Shown here: piece after piece, positions 37,744 to 45,560 of the stretch
Numbering within the stretch: the first letter of the stretch is position 1
Layout of the letters: each line of letters opens with the position of its first letter
IMG/VR virus record: IMGVR_UViG_3300042308_000168
Span: 1 to 64,000 of that record
Direction: 5' to 3' (one strand)
Length of the DNA stretch: 64,000 nucleotides
DNA from: a virus
Notes under the pieces: generated by a model
The model's input: only the letters and a program-made list of their open reading frames with translations
Databases searched by the model: none
Told to the model about the DNA's origin: nothing
Program-made: the position numbers and the translations under genes

Positions 37744-37895
37744 GGGCCGGATTCAGGTTCGACAGGATTCAGTAAGGTCGTAAGGAGATCGAAAGCAAAT
37801 CGTAAATGCAAACGACAACAATGCATATGAGGCTTTCGCTCTAGCAGCGTAATCCTTTGGGTATGGGCTCCACCTCGAAACAGAACGGGCCCGCT
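37744..37895 (+). ncRNA. ssrA: tmRNA coding piece with tag ANDNNAYEAFALAA
   Basis: Starts GGGCCGG (37744-37750), the 5' acceptor strand, followed by the tmRNA D-loop signature ATTCAGGTTCGACAGGATT. The resume codon GCA is at 37808 after the usual AAT-rich leader; the tag reading frame runs to TAA at 37850-37852 and encodes ANDNNAYEAFALAA. The AND start and ALAA end are typical of alphaproteobacterial tags and of ClpXP substrates. A hairpin GGGCTC (37865-37870)/GGGCCC (37887-37892) follows and probably ends the RNA. It rescues stalled ribosomes. The 3' boundary is approximate. Confidence 0.9.
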
Positions 37896-37914
37896 TTCAT
37901 GAAAGGATTATATT

Positions 37915-38109
37915 ATGAGTGAGAAAGACAAATACACTGGTATGCGTGAGTTTAACTTTGCTCTAAGCACCAATGTCTATATCTGTGCCTTCGCTGGTTT
38001 GTTTCTAGGTTCTATTCTTGGTTATTGGGCAACAGGAGTAATCGAAATCACTATCGCCTCTGCTATCACAATCTCCCTTCTCTCTGGCATCTTTGGTATG
38101 TTTGTATGA
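37915..38109 (+). CDS. Small two-helix membrane protein
   Basis: 64 aa with two transmembrane segments (about 20-40 and 43-62; the second IEITIASAITISLLSGIFGMF). A CTTTCATGAAAG palindrome containing part of the SD precedes it (37894-37905). Overlaps the gp33 gene by four bases. Unknown; a holin-like role is possible but unsupported. Confidence 0.55.
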   Translation: MSEKDKYTGMREFNFALSTNVYICAFAGLFLGSILGYWATGVIEITIASAITISLLSGIFGMFV

Positions 38110-38330
38110 ACGCCGAAGATATCAATCGCTTTTCTATGGCCATTGAAGAAATGGTCTATATGAAAGACATACCTTATATCGATGCAATCTGTATGTATTG
38201 CGACGAAAACGGTTTTGAGGTAGAAGTAGCCGCTAAGTTAGTCTCTGGTGTTCTTAAATCCAAAATCAAACTAGAAGCCGAAAATCTACACTTCCTCAAG
38301 AAATCGGATACCTCCCAACTCCCTCTTTAA
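38106..38330 (+). CDS. 33: Late-promoter transcription accessory protein gp33-like
   Basis: 74 aa from ATG 38106. YIDAICMYCDENGFEVEVAAKLVSGVLKSKIKLEAENLHFLKKSDTSQLPL matches the cyanophage gp33 pattern (EVxxAAKLxxxxLKxKIxxEAExLxxLxKSxTxxLP). In T4, gp33 binds the beta flap of RNA polymerase and the gp45 clamp to activate late promoters read by gp55. It fits the TATAAATA elements in this window. In T4 it is also next to gene 59, as here. Confidence 0.82.
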   Translation: MNAEDINRFSMAIEEMVYMKDIPYIDAICMYCDENGFEVEVAAKLVSGVLKSKIKLEAENLHFLKKSDTSQLPL

Positions 38331-38339
38331 TATGGTGAC

Positions 38340-39176
38340 ATGATGTTTAGTGATAATGAAAAGTATGATATTGAAGAATCCAAAAGAGCAATCAAATCTC
38401 TAATCAAAACACGAAATCTCTTATCGGGTCTGTATGGCAATAATGTTGTGATTGCTGGTGGATTCTTTACAAATGTCCTAAAGAATATTAAGTTCAAGGA
38501 CATTGATATCTTTGTATTGAATAATGATGTTGGTGTTTATAACCACCTGACAGAAGGTTTCAAGAAGCAGAGTGAAAGAGAAGAAGCGGCGAAAAAGGCA
38601 ATGGCGGCCGCCTACAATCCTATCACACCTATCAATTCAATCTTTGATGATGTTCCTTTTGCAGACACGGAATGGTCACGTTCCGAAATGATGTCTTATA
38701 TGCACAATACAAACATTGTTGATGTGATCAATAATCATAGAACGCAGGCACAGTATATTCTCACCAAGTATCAGACTCGTGAGGAACTACTAGCACACTT
38801 TGATTATAAGCATTGCAAGGTGTCATATGATCCTCTAGAGGATAAACTCTATATCAACCGTGAGACCTTTGACTGTATCAAGAATAAGGTCCTCAAGTGG
38901 AACCATAAACAACTTGAACACCCAAATCAGATATACCGTAAGAACAAGTTCCTCAATGAAGGTTGGGTGTTAGAAACACCTAATGAGCCGTATTCAAATC
39001 TAAGAGGTCTCACATCTGATATGATCAAGGATTCTTATAATAAGATAAAAGAAGAAATGGCAGCCAAGATGTTAGACTCATATGGTCTTCCTCCAATGCA
39101 GCAGCAGTCCCAAGGTTTCGTAGCACAGACCGTTGATGAAGTAATGAACATTGATCCTTACCTACAGACTCGATGA
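38340..39176 (+). CDS. Nucleotidyltransferase-fold protein
   Basis: 278 aa (ATG 38340 or 38343). NNVVIAGGFFTNVLKNIKFKDIDIFVLNND (residues 33-62) has the GG...D-x-D core of the pol-beta/CCA-adding nucleotidyltransferase fold. The remainder has HKYQT-like and FDYKHCKVSYD segments but no complete second domain. Similar proteins lie between genes 33 and 59 of T4-like cyanophages. The substrate is unknown; activity on RNA ends would fit the RNA-handling theme but is speculative. Confidence 0.65.
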   Translation: MMFSDNEKYDIEESKRAIKSLIKTRNLLSGLYGNNVVIAGGFFTNVLKNIKFKDIDIFVLNNDVGVYNHLTEGFKKQSEREEAAKKAMAAAYNPITPINSIFDDVPFADTEWSRSEMMSYMHNTNIVDVINNHRTQAQYILTKYQTREELLAHFDYKHCKVSYDPLEDKLYINRETFDCIKNKVLKWNHKQLEHPNQIYRKNKFLNEGWVLETPNEPYSNLRGLTSDMIKDSYNKIKEEMAAKMLDSYGLPPMQQQSQGFVAQTVDEVMNIDPYLQTR

Positions 39177-39790
39177 AACATTTCACAGGCTATGGGTCCT
39201 ATTTGCTATTCTTGGCACTTAGGACTCATTTCACCAGTCAAAAGTATGACTTCTTTCAAATGAACGGTAAACTCCGTGCAAACAAGGAGTCATATCTAAA
39301 ACGAAATGACAAATGGTTCTATGAGAAACTAGCCAAAGAATACAATGCAGAAGAATTGCGTGATCACTATGTTGCCAATCTTCTAGATGACAAGCATTAC
39401 ATATTAGAGTTTGCAAGCGAAGAAGCAAATGATGTTCATACTGCCTATACAAGACGGAGACAGAGTTTGTCTTATCTCTTTGCCGATGACATACAAAAGG
39501 TCTTCAAAGAAGATGATCCGAGAGTGTCCTTCAATGTGAGTAATGATAGATATCCAGATATTGTGATTCTATTTCTACGCAAGTCAATCTCAATTGAGAC
39601 GATGACAATTCTAAATGACTTCACAGGATATGCTGATAAGTTTGATAAATACTATGACAATGATGTGATTTGGCCTAAGGTTTCACTCAAGGTGAAAAAG
39701 TATAGACCATTTCTAAAGTATGATAAGGAGAAATTCAAACACATACTGAAGGAGAAGGTCGATGAAAACACTAGAGGGAAACGCATCTGA
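39173..39790 (+). CDS. 59: Helicase loader gp59-like
   Basis: 205 aa (T4 gp59 is 217). FTGYGSYLLFLALRTHFTSQKYDFFQMNGKLRANKESYLKRNDKWFYEKLAKEYN is the helicase-loader N-terminal pattern of T4-like phages, and HRRQSLSYLFADDIQ-like text follows. It loads gp41 helicase onto gp32-coated forks. Context between gp33 and gp32 agrees. Start ATG overlaps the preceding TGA. Confidence 0.88.
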   Translation: MKHFTGYGSYLLFLALRTHFTSQKYDFFQMNGKLRANKESYLKRNDKWFYEKLAKEYNAEELRDHYVANLLDDKHYILEFASEEANDVHTAYTRRRQSLSYLFADDIQKVFKEDDPRVSFNVSNDRYPDIVILFLRKSISIETMTILNDFTGYADKFDKYYDNDVIWPKVSLKVKKYRPFLKYDKEKFKHILKEKVDENTRGKRI

Positions 39791-39947
39791 TATCCTAAAA
39801 GCTTGGGTCGATGGACAATACGAAGTCTTCTATAAGTATGACGGTGTGAGAGTTTCACAGATTGAAATATATGAAAGGGAGAATGGTCTAAGTTATCTGC
39901 CAAACGAAGAAACAGAATACTTCTTGGAGATTATCCTGAATGAGTAA
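39762..39947 (+). CDS. Small hypothetical protein
   Basis: 61 aa overlapping the end of gene 59 by 29 bases, with GGAGAAGG upstream. Acidic, alpha/beta, unrecognised. Confidence 0.5.
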   Translation: MKTLEGNASDILKAWVDGQYEVFYKYDGVRVSQIEIYERENGLSYLPNEETEYFLEIILNE

Positions 39948-40251
39948 AGAAAAGAGACAGAAAAGATTTCAACAAAAGAAGCGACACATCGATAGACAAG
40001 TCAAGGTGAAAAAGTCATCATACTGGTTCAATAAGTATGGAGATACTATTCAGCCACATCGCTTTCATAAGATGGATGCAATGGATTGTGGTGTATCTGG
40101 ATGTATTTGGTGTGGTAATCCTCGCCGTGTATGGGGAGATAAGACATGGCAAGAGATTCGCTTTGAATGCTCCGCAGTTGAGCAGACAAACCGAGACTCT
40201 ATCGGCAAATGGGAATGGGAGGATCTAAATGATCCTCGCATGGAGTGGTGA
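39940..40251 (+). CDS. Conserved Cys-containing phage protein
   Basis: 103 aa. Basic N-terminus, then HRFHKMDAMDCGVSGCIWCGNPRRVWGDKTWQE, where CGxxGCxxCGNPRR is a conserved short motif in T4-like phage hypotheticals, probably metal-binding. Unknown function. A small hairpin overlaps its stop. Confidence 0.6.
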   Translation: MSKEKRQKRFQQKKRHIDRQVKVKKSSYWFNKYGDTIQPHRFHKMDAMDCGVSGCIWCGNPRRVWGDKTWQEIRFECSAVEQTNRDSIGKWEWEDLNDPRMEW

Positions 40252-40262
40252 CTAAATACCAC

Positions 40263-40291
40263 TTGACAGGACGAGATTGTTCTGTTACAAT
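40263..40291 (+). promoter_or_regulatory. Sigma70-like promoter of gene 32
   Basis: TTGACA (40263-40268), 17 bases, TACAAT (40286-40291; 5/6). Followed by a roughly 55-base leader before ATG 40355. In T4 gene 32 also has its own promoters and translational autoregulation. Confidence 0.75.
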
Positions 40292-40354
40292 ACACTTCTT
40301 ATATGATGATAATGTGGATAAGAAACTATACAACGCTAATACAAGGAACATACA

Positions 40355-41305
40355 ATGAATTTTGCAAACCTCAAGAAACAGTCCAAGTCCTTCGACAATC
40401 TCCTCAAGGAAGTGGACAAGCTCAATAACCCCACATACGAAAAAGACGACACAACCGATCTTTATTGGAAGCCAACTCCAGACAAGTCAGGCAATGCACT
40501 TGCTGTTATTCGTTTCCTTCCCGGTCCTGCCGTCGATGGTGACGATGCTCTTCCCTGGGTTCGTTACTGGGATCACGGCTTTCAGAACAAGGCTACCGGT
40601 AAGTGGTATATTGAGAAGTCACTAACGACCTTTGATGAGAAGGATCCTGTTTCTGAGTATAACTCAAAACTCTGGAACTCAACACAGGATGAGAATGCAC
40701 CAGAGCGTAAGCAGGCTCGTGATCAGAAGCGCCGTCTGCATTATGTTTCTGTCATTCAGGTTATCAATGACCCACAGAACAAGGGTGCAGAAGGTAAGAT
40801 TTTCTATTTCAAGTTTGGTAAGAAAATCTTTGATAAGATCACTAAGATGATGAATCCTGATCTTGAGTCCGAACAGAAGGTCAATCCATTTGATCTTTGG
40901 AATGGCGCTAACTTCAAGTTGAAGATGACTCGTCAGAATGTCAATATTGGTGGACGCAATGTTAGCTTCCCCAACTATGATGAGTCTGTATTCCTAGCAC
41001 CTGCTCCTCTATCTGATGATGACTCCGAGCTAGAGAACATCTGGAAGTCAGAGCCATCGTTGAAGGAGATTGTTGATCGCAAGCATTTCAAGACTTACGA
41101 GGAACTAAAGCGTAAGCTGGATGATGTTTGTGGTGTTAGTGAGGCCCCTGTTGCTCGTCGTAAGGTAGCAGATACTTTTGAAGAGGAAGTGGAAGAAACT
41201 CCATTTACCGAGTCTAAGCCTGTTGCCAAGAAGGCTCCTGCGCCAGTTGCGGATGAGGACGAAGATGAAGACCTCAAGATGTTCCGTGATCTAGTAGATG
41301 ACTGA
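40355..41305 (+). CDS. 32: Single-stranded DNA-binding protein gp32
   Basis: 316 aa (T4 gp32 is 301). N-terminal FANLKKQSKSFDNLLKE is the LAST-like self-association segment; WKPTPDKSGNALAVIRFLP and LPWVRYWDHGFQNKATGKWYIEKSLTTF form the OB core; VIQVINDPQNKGAEGKIFYFKFGKKIFDKI follows. The C-terminus is very acidic (ADEDEDEDLKMFRDLVDD), the partner-protein tail. Usual zinc Cys/His ligands of T4 gp32 are not evident. It coats ssDNA in replication and recombination. Confidence 0.95.
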   Translation: MNFANLKKQSKSFDNLLKEVDKLNNPTYEKDDTTDLYWKPTPDKSGNALAVIRFLPGPAVDGDDALPWVRYWDHGFQNKATGKWYIEKSLTTFDEKDPVSEYNSKLWNSTQDENAPERKQARDQKRRLHYVSVIQVINDPQNKGAEGKIFYFKFGKKIFDKITKMMNPDLESEQKVNPFDLWNGANFKLKMTRQNVNIGGRNVSFPNYDESVFLAPAPLSDDDSELENIWKSEPSLKEIVDRKHFKTYEELKRKLDDVCGVSEAPVARRKVADTFEEEVEETPFTESKPVAKKAPAPVADEDEDEDLKMFRDLVDD

Positions 41306-41312
41306 TAATACA

Positions 41313-41338
41313 GGGGAGCAGAAATGCTCCCCTTTTTT
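41313..41338 (+). terminator. Rho-independent terminator between convergent units
   Basis: GGGGAGC (41313-41319), loop AGAAAT, GCTCCCC (41326-41332), six T (41333-41338). It ends gene 32 transcription at the boundary with the minus-strand tail genes. Confidence 0.93.
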
Positions 41339-43910
41339 ATCCGTTTTTGTTACCGAAATTAAAGTGATTTGAAGGCTGCCCATCATTTGCAGTTCTGACC
41401 GCTCTTTCAAATGCAGGGTTCAGATATGGCGTTCTAGTCATATCATGCAAGTTATTAATCATGTTGCCTGTGTCCGACATACCAGGTCTAATCTGCATTG
41501 GTGTAGGCGCTGGAGTGCTGTTAAGTCTCGCCATCATATCATTTCTAAGTGAGTTGATGCTATTCATGACTTCTGAATTATCACCAGTCGTTTGAGAAGG
41601 CTGTTGTCCTCTCATATCACCTTTTGCTTTCAAGCTAGGATCAATCTTCACTTTATTCTGTGAAGGATCAAAAGATGCAGCTTCCTTATCATTCATAGTG
41701 AATAGTGGCTTTTGATTCTTATCGACAACTAGAGTATTGTCTTTACCTTCCATAGCACGATAAGCGGTTAGACCACCATCAGGAACATTAAAGTTACCAC
41801 CTCTAGCAGCACCCTTAAGTGGCTTGAGGAACTTACTGACATTCATATCAGGCATGGCTTCCTGTAGCTTCTTATAATCACCAATCTTCACTGTGCCTGA
41901 TGCAGCATCATATGTTGATCCAGTGTCTTTCATAATCTTTTGAGTGCGGGCATCATTAAAGAAGCCTTCATAGATCATGCTATCTGTAGCAAGTGAAGAT
42001 CCAAAAGTGTTCTTAAATTCATCGGTGTTTCTAATAGCAGAAATCAATTCATTTCTATTGAGCATGTATGAACTAGGACCTTTTTCAGCAGGCTTAGCAA
42101 CTTCGGCCGTCTTTGCTGTATCTTGTGTGGCAGGCTGAGCCTGTTCTGTCTTCTCAACAACGGCAGTCTTGTTTGCTTCCTGTGCTTGCTGTTTTGCATC
42201 AGCCGCAGGTGCATTAGATACAGGAGTAGGGTCTTGCTTCTCAGTAGTTTTAGGAACAGTATTAGTTGCCTCTGTTACCTGCTTCACCTCTTGAACAGGT
42301 GCGGTTGATTGTGCTGTAGGTGCTTTGCCAGCTAGTGAATCGCTAATAGCTGTCTTCTCGATATCATTGGCACTGCCCATAGCCATATGAACGGCTTGCA
42401 TTGAGCGTGGTGTTGGCTGTCCACCAGGCACAAGTCCCCACTTCTCACCATTATAGTTGTGAATGTTTACCTTATGAATCTGTGCGGCACGACCGGCAGA
42501 CTGATCTAGAATAAGAACATTGCCTTGAGCATCTGGTGCAGATAGAGCAATACCTGTATGATAGTGGCTGCGATGATCAGGCATTGTTCTAGCCATCTTA
42601 CCACCAGAGCCATCGTTATATGATGTAGTAGCAATGACAGAACCAGGCTTGATACCTGAGCCAGAAGAATCGTAATTGATTTTCCAGCTAGAGGCAGGAC
42701 CTACTTGTGGCGCAAAGTGCTTAGATAGTGCCACACATTGTTGAGATTCGCCATAGAACCCGCCGATGACGCTACCAGGAACACGGGCAGCACCAGATGA
42801 TGTAGCTCCTGGAGGAACTTGAACACCTTGACCCTGTAGAACATTGGCAAGTTGCTGACGGCGTGCTGCATCTTTTTCTTGATTGAGTTGTGATATCATT
42901 TCTGCAATCTGCTTGTCAGAATATTGTCCGTTTGGTCCTTCGGGTTTTGTAGGTGTAGCAGAAGAAGCGTGGGTTCTCCATTCATTGGAACCTATCTGAG
43001 AAATTCTCTCAATGCCGCCGTTGTCTTTAACAGACATCCACTCATGAACACGACCATTCTTAATCTGATCGATAGCGAACATACCTTGTTCTTTCCAATG
43101 TGCAGAATCCATTGGAATACCTTTTTTGAGAAAATCATTTCCCATTCTGTGAACAGTTGTACCAACATTTAATTGGAAATCGCCATATGCAGTACCGGGC
43201 TTACCAGACTTCGATGGATCATCGTTTGCCCATCTTTGCATTCTATTCTTGGTGCCACCACCTTCTCTCATAACGATACCCGTTACTAGGTCAGGATCAA
43301 CACCTTTTGATGCAGCATATTGTCTATAAAACGCCAGGCGCTCGCCGATAGATGCACCTGATCCGCCAGATGTTTGCAGTCTGCTAACAGCCTCTTCTCT
43401 TGTAGAGACGGGAGCAGTATAATGTAATACCTCTTCACCCTTTTCATTTTTGGTCTTTGTAATACCCACGGAGGCAAGTTTTTCGTTATCTAAAGAGGCA
43501 AACATTTTACCCTGTTCGGAATTAACAGGAACATCAGCCGTTCTAATTGTATTATATGCCGCCTCTTGCTCTGGTGATAGCTTAGGTAATTCTTTTGCTC
43601 TAGCTACACCTAGCTTTTCCATACCCTGTCTTAATTCAGAGTTGGTTGATTCTAGGCTAGCCAATCTTTCTTGTAACTGTCCGTCGGCCTTTTGCTGTTG
43701 CTCTCTAGTTCTTTTTGTTACGGCTAACTGAAAGCCTTCAACATCAGGCAATGCTCTCTGATAATACTTTGGGAACAACTCGGCAAATTGAGTAGGAGTC
43801 AATGCAGATAGAAGGCTTGCACCTGCATCAGGACTTTGAGCAAGATCCATTCTTTTCTGAATAGGCAATATCTTAAACAACTGAAAAGATATTGATTGTG
43901 ACTTAAGCAT
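41337..43910 (-). CDS. Tail/baseplate-associated peptidoglycan hydrolase, two candidate catalytic domains
   Basis: 857 aa on the minus strand. A helical N-terminal part (1-115) with coiled coil may anchor it to the tail. Residues about 185-290 look like a lytic transglycosylase/lysozyme: VTGIVMREGGG with Glu216 and GDFQLN (243-248). Residues about 384-500 match an NlpC/P60- or BPSL0067-like amidase: QQCVALSKHF with Cys392, SVIATTSY, SHYHTGIAL with His. An Ala/Pro/Gln/Lys-rich linker (535-620) and a further C-terminal domain follow. It could replace the missing gp5 lysozyme, opening the wall during DNA entry. It is co-directional with gp26, gp54 and gp48. Confidence 0.75.
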   Translation of the reverse strand: MLKSQSISFQLFKILPIQKRMDLAQSPDAGASLLSALTPTQFAELFPKYYQRALPDVEGFQLAVTKRTREQQQKADGQLQERLASLESTNSELRQGMEKLGVARAKELPKLSPEQEAAYNTIRTADVPVNSEQGKMFASLDNEKLASVGITKTKNEKGEEVLHYTAPVSTREEAVSRLQTSGGSGASIGERLAFYRQYAASKGVDPDLVTGIVMREGGGTKNRMQRWANDDPSKSGKPGTAYGDFQLNVGTTVHRMGNDFLKKGIPMDSAHWKEQGMFAIDQIKNGRVHEWMSVKDNGGIERISQIGSNEWRTHASSATPTKPEGPNGQYSDKQIAEMISQLNQEKDAARRQQLANVLQGQGVQVPPGATSSGAARVPGSVIGGFYGESQQCVALSKHFAPQVGPASSWKINYDSSGSGIKPGSVIATTSYNDGSGGKMARTMPDHRSHYHTGIALSAPDAQGNVLILDQSAGRAAQIHKVNIHNYNGEKWGLVPGGQPTPRSMQAVHMAMGSANDIEKTAISDSLAGKAPTAQSTAPVQEVKQVTEATNTVPKTTEKQDPTPVSNAPAADAKQQAQEANKTAVVEKTEQAQPATQDTAKTAEVAKPAEKGPSSYMLNRNELISAIRNTDEFKNTFGSSLATDSMIYEGFFNDARTQKIMKDTGSTYDAASGTVKIGDYKKLQEAMPDMNVSKFLKPLKGAARGGNFNVPDGGLTAYRAMEGKDNTLVVDKNQKPLFTMNDKEAASFDPSQNKVKIDPSLKAKGDMRGQQPSQTTGDNSEVMNSINSLRNDMMARLNSTPAPTPMQIRPGMSDTGNMINNLHDMTRTPYLNPAFERAVRTANDGQPSNHFNFGNKNG

Positions 43911-43913
43911 TTA

Positions 43914-44153
43914 TTACCTTACCCTGTTCTTTGCAGGTTGCATATTGACCCTGCTGACATTCTGATTTGTTCTCGCCTGTGCTTCATAATCTCTTTGTTT
44001 GGCGTCTTCTTCTTTAATGTGCTGTTCCAATAGATCGATATAAACATATCTTTCCCATGGCATCATACTTTCTATTTCATTCAATCCCCACTTATGATGC
44101 TGCATTAGAGCAAAGTTGGTTCTAAACAAAGTAGAAAGACTGTCTTGCCCCAT
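43914..44153 (-). CDS. Small baseplate hub assembly-type protein
   Basis: 79 aa: FRTNFALMQHHKWGLNEIESMMPWERYVYIDLLEQHIKEE. The short NFALMQHHKxxLxExxxMxPWERxxY pattern occurs next to gene 26 in T4-like phages and recalls tail-assembly chaperone motifs. It lies two bases after the gp26 stop and three before the hydrolase start. Assembly role inferred from context. Confidence 0.6.
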   Translation of the reverse strand: MGQDSLSTLFRTNFALMQHHKWGLNEIESMMPWERYVYIDLLEQHIKEEDAKQRDYEAQARTNQNVSRVNMQPAKNRVR

Positions 44154-44155
44154 AA

Positions 44156-44878
44156 TTAGAAAAAAAAATCATAGAAGTCTTTGTACCTCACATTATGCTC
44201 AAAGCCACATTTGGTGCATTTCTCTTTAAGTTCTACAGCAAACGATGGAAAGTTATCAACATACTTTTCCAAGACTCTAAACTTTTCTTCTGTTAGTCCT
44301 TCAACAAATTCTTTTAGCTGTTCGAACTTGTAATCGGAAGACTTATACACACCCTTTTCATCGTATATGCTTTCGATACTAGCGGCGATGATGCTTGACT
44401 TAACATCTACCGAGTTATTAGATTCCATTCTTTTCATAACATCGTATGTTGGATAGGTCATCTTAACACCGGTAGTATTTGTCAGTTCTATCTTATTACT
44501 GATACTATCATCCTTCTCTATAACAGCATTGGCAATGTTGAGTTTTGCAGGAAACACATTCCCACATTCAACACCATCAACCACATTCTTACATGTCAGA
44601 TTGATATCTACGCTATCACCCATAGACTTTGCTCTAAGATAGATAAACAAAAAGTCTACATCATAGAAAGGTGCTTTGTTAACATCAAACTTGCCAGACA
44701 CGATACAGTTATTGATAATCTGTTTGACTGTTTGAATAATCTCGTTTGGGTTCTTTGACTCTACAGCCATCAGCAAAAGCTTTTCTTCTTTTACAGTGAA
44801 TGGCCTGACTTTAATCTCTTTACCAGTTGATGGTATTTTCACATCATATGTTGGCAAATCAATCTTAGGTAACTCCAT
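44156..44878 (-). CDS. 26: Baseplate hub protein gp26-like (T4_baseplate family)
   Basis: 240 aa (T4 gp26 is 208). LPTYDVKIPSTGKEIKVRPFTVKEEKLLLMA is the family N-terminus; a CxxC...CxxC metal-like set is split between CKNVVDGVECGN and CTKCGFEHN. The ending KDFYDFFF is typical. It belongs to the central hub assembly pathway in T4. Neighbours gp54/gp48 support the call. Confidence 0.82.
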   Translation of the reverse strand: MELPKIDLPTYDVKIPSTGKEIKVRPFTVKEEKLLLMAVESKNPNEIIQTVKQIINNCIVSGKFDVNKAPFYDVDFLFIYLRAKSMGDSVDINLTCKNVVDGVECGNVFPAKLNIANAVIEKDDSISNKIELTNTTGVKMTYPTYDVMKRMESNNSVDVKSSIIAASIESIYDEKGVYKSSDYKFEQLKEFVEGLTEEKFRVLEKYVDNFPSFAVELKEKCTKCGFEHNVRYKDFYDFFF

Positions 44879-44894
44879 AATAAATCTCCATTAA

Positions 44895-45560
44895 TTAAAC
44901 ATTCGGTGGTCTAGGTTCTGGTGCGTTTGTCTCTCCGGCATATTCACCTGTGATTGCTGCAACATCACCGTAATCCCAATAACGATATGTGAACTCTACT
45001 TCTAAGAATAGAAAGTCGGTATCCATCCATGTCACTGGCTGAGGCTTTACAAGAGACGGCCAGGCTTTTCTGAGTGTCCATGCATAGTTCAATTGTAATT
45101 CAGATGAATTTTGTGGTCTATTAGGTTCGCCAATTTCTGAATAATGATACATGACAATATCACTGTAATAGCTATTAGGATACTCAAAATTAAAGGTCGT
45201 CGTTGGATTGATGATACTCTGCCAATCGTCAAACACCTGTCTTTCTAGGCTGTTGTTGCGGCAGATAAAAGAGAATGCCGCTGTGCCATACTTAGAGTTG
45301 ATAGGAAATGTCTGAGGTGCACCGTAATATCTGGTTGATAATAGATCAAAGCCTCTGCCAGGAAATTCTGTGGCGTAACATGCATAGAGAAGATTGTTTA
45401 ACTGGCTATAATACGGACGACTAGTCAATCTGTTTGACCCGATAGGCTTAATCTGAACCGCAAAGCGAGCGAGTTTTGAAATACCACCCATATCATTCAA
45501 TGAAGACTGGAAGTAATCTAGTCCTAGTCTGGTAGGTTTATTGGGAAAATTAATAGCCAT
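44895..45560 (-). CDS. 54: Baseplate tail-tube initiator gp54-like
   Basis: 221 aa (T4 gp54 is 320, so shorter). CYATEFPGRGFDLLSTRYYGAPQTFPINSKYGTAAFSFICRNNSLERQVFDDWQSIINPTT and the ending DTDFLFLEVEFTYRYW follow the tube-type fold of gp54/gp19. It forms the layer on which the tail tube polymerises. The overlap of 11 bases with the upstream gp48 gene is consistent with T4 order 48-54. Confidence 0.75.
   Translation of the reverse strand: MAINFPNKPTRLGLDYFQSSLNDMGGISKLARFAVQIKPIGSNRLTSRPYYSQLNNLLYACYATEFPGRGFDLLSTRYYGAPQTFPINSKYGTAAFSFICRNNSLERQVFDDWQSIINPTTTFNFEYPNSYYSDIVMYHYSEIGEPNRPQNSSELQLNYAWTLRKAWPSLVKPQPVTWMDTDFLFLEVEFTYRYWDYGDVAAITGEYAGETNAPEPRPPNV

Noticed and set aside
37186-37895. 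Phage integration site at the tmRNA gene
   Set aside because: tmRNA genes are common attB sites, but no integrase or excisionase is seen in the window, and both tmRNA pieces, the CCA and the tag are complete. The phage looks lytic.
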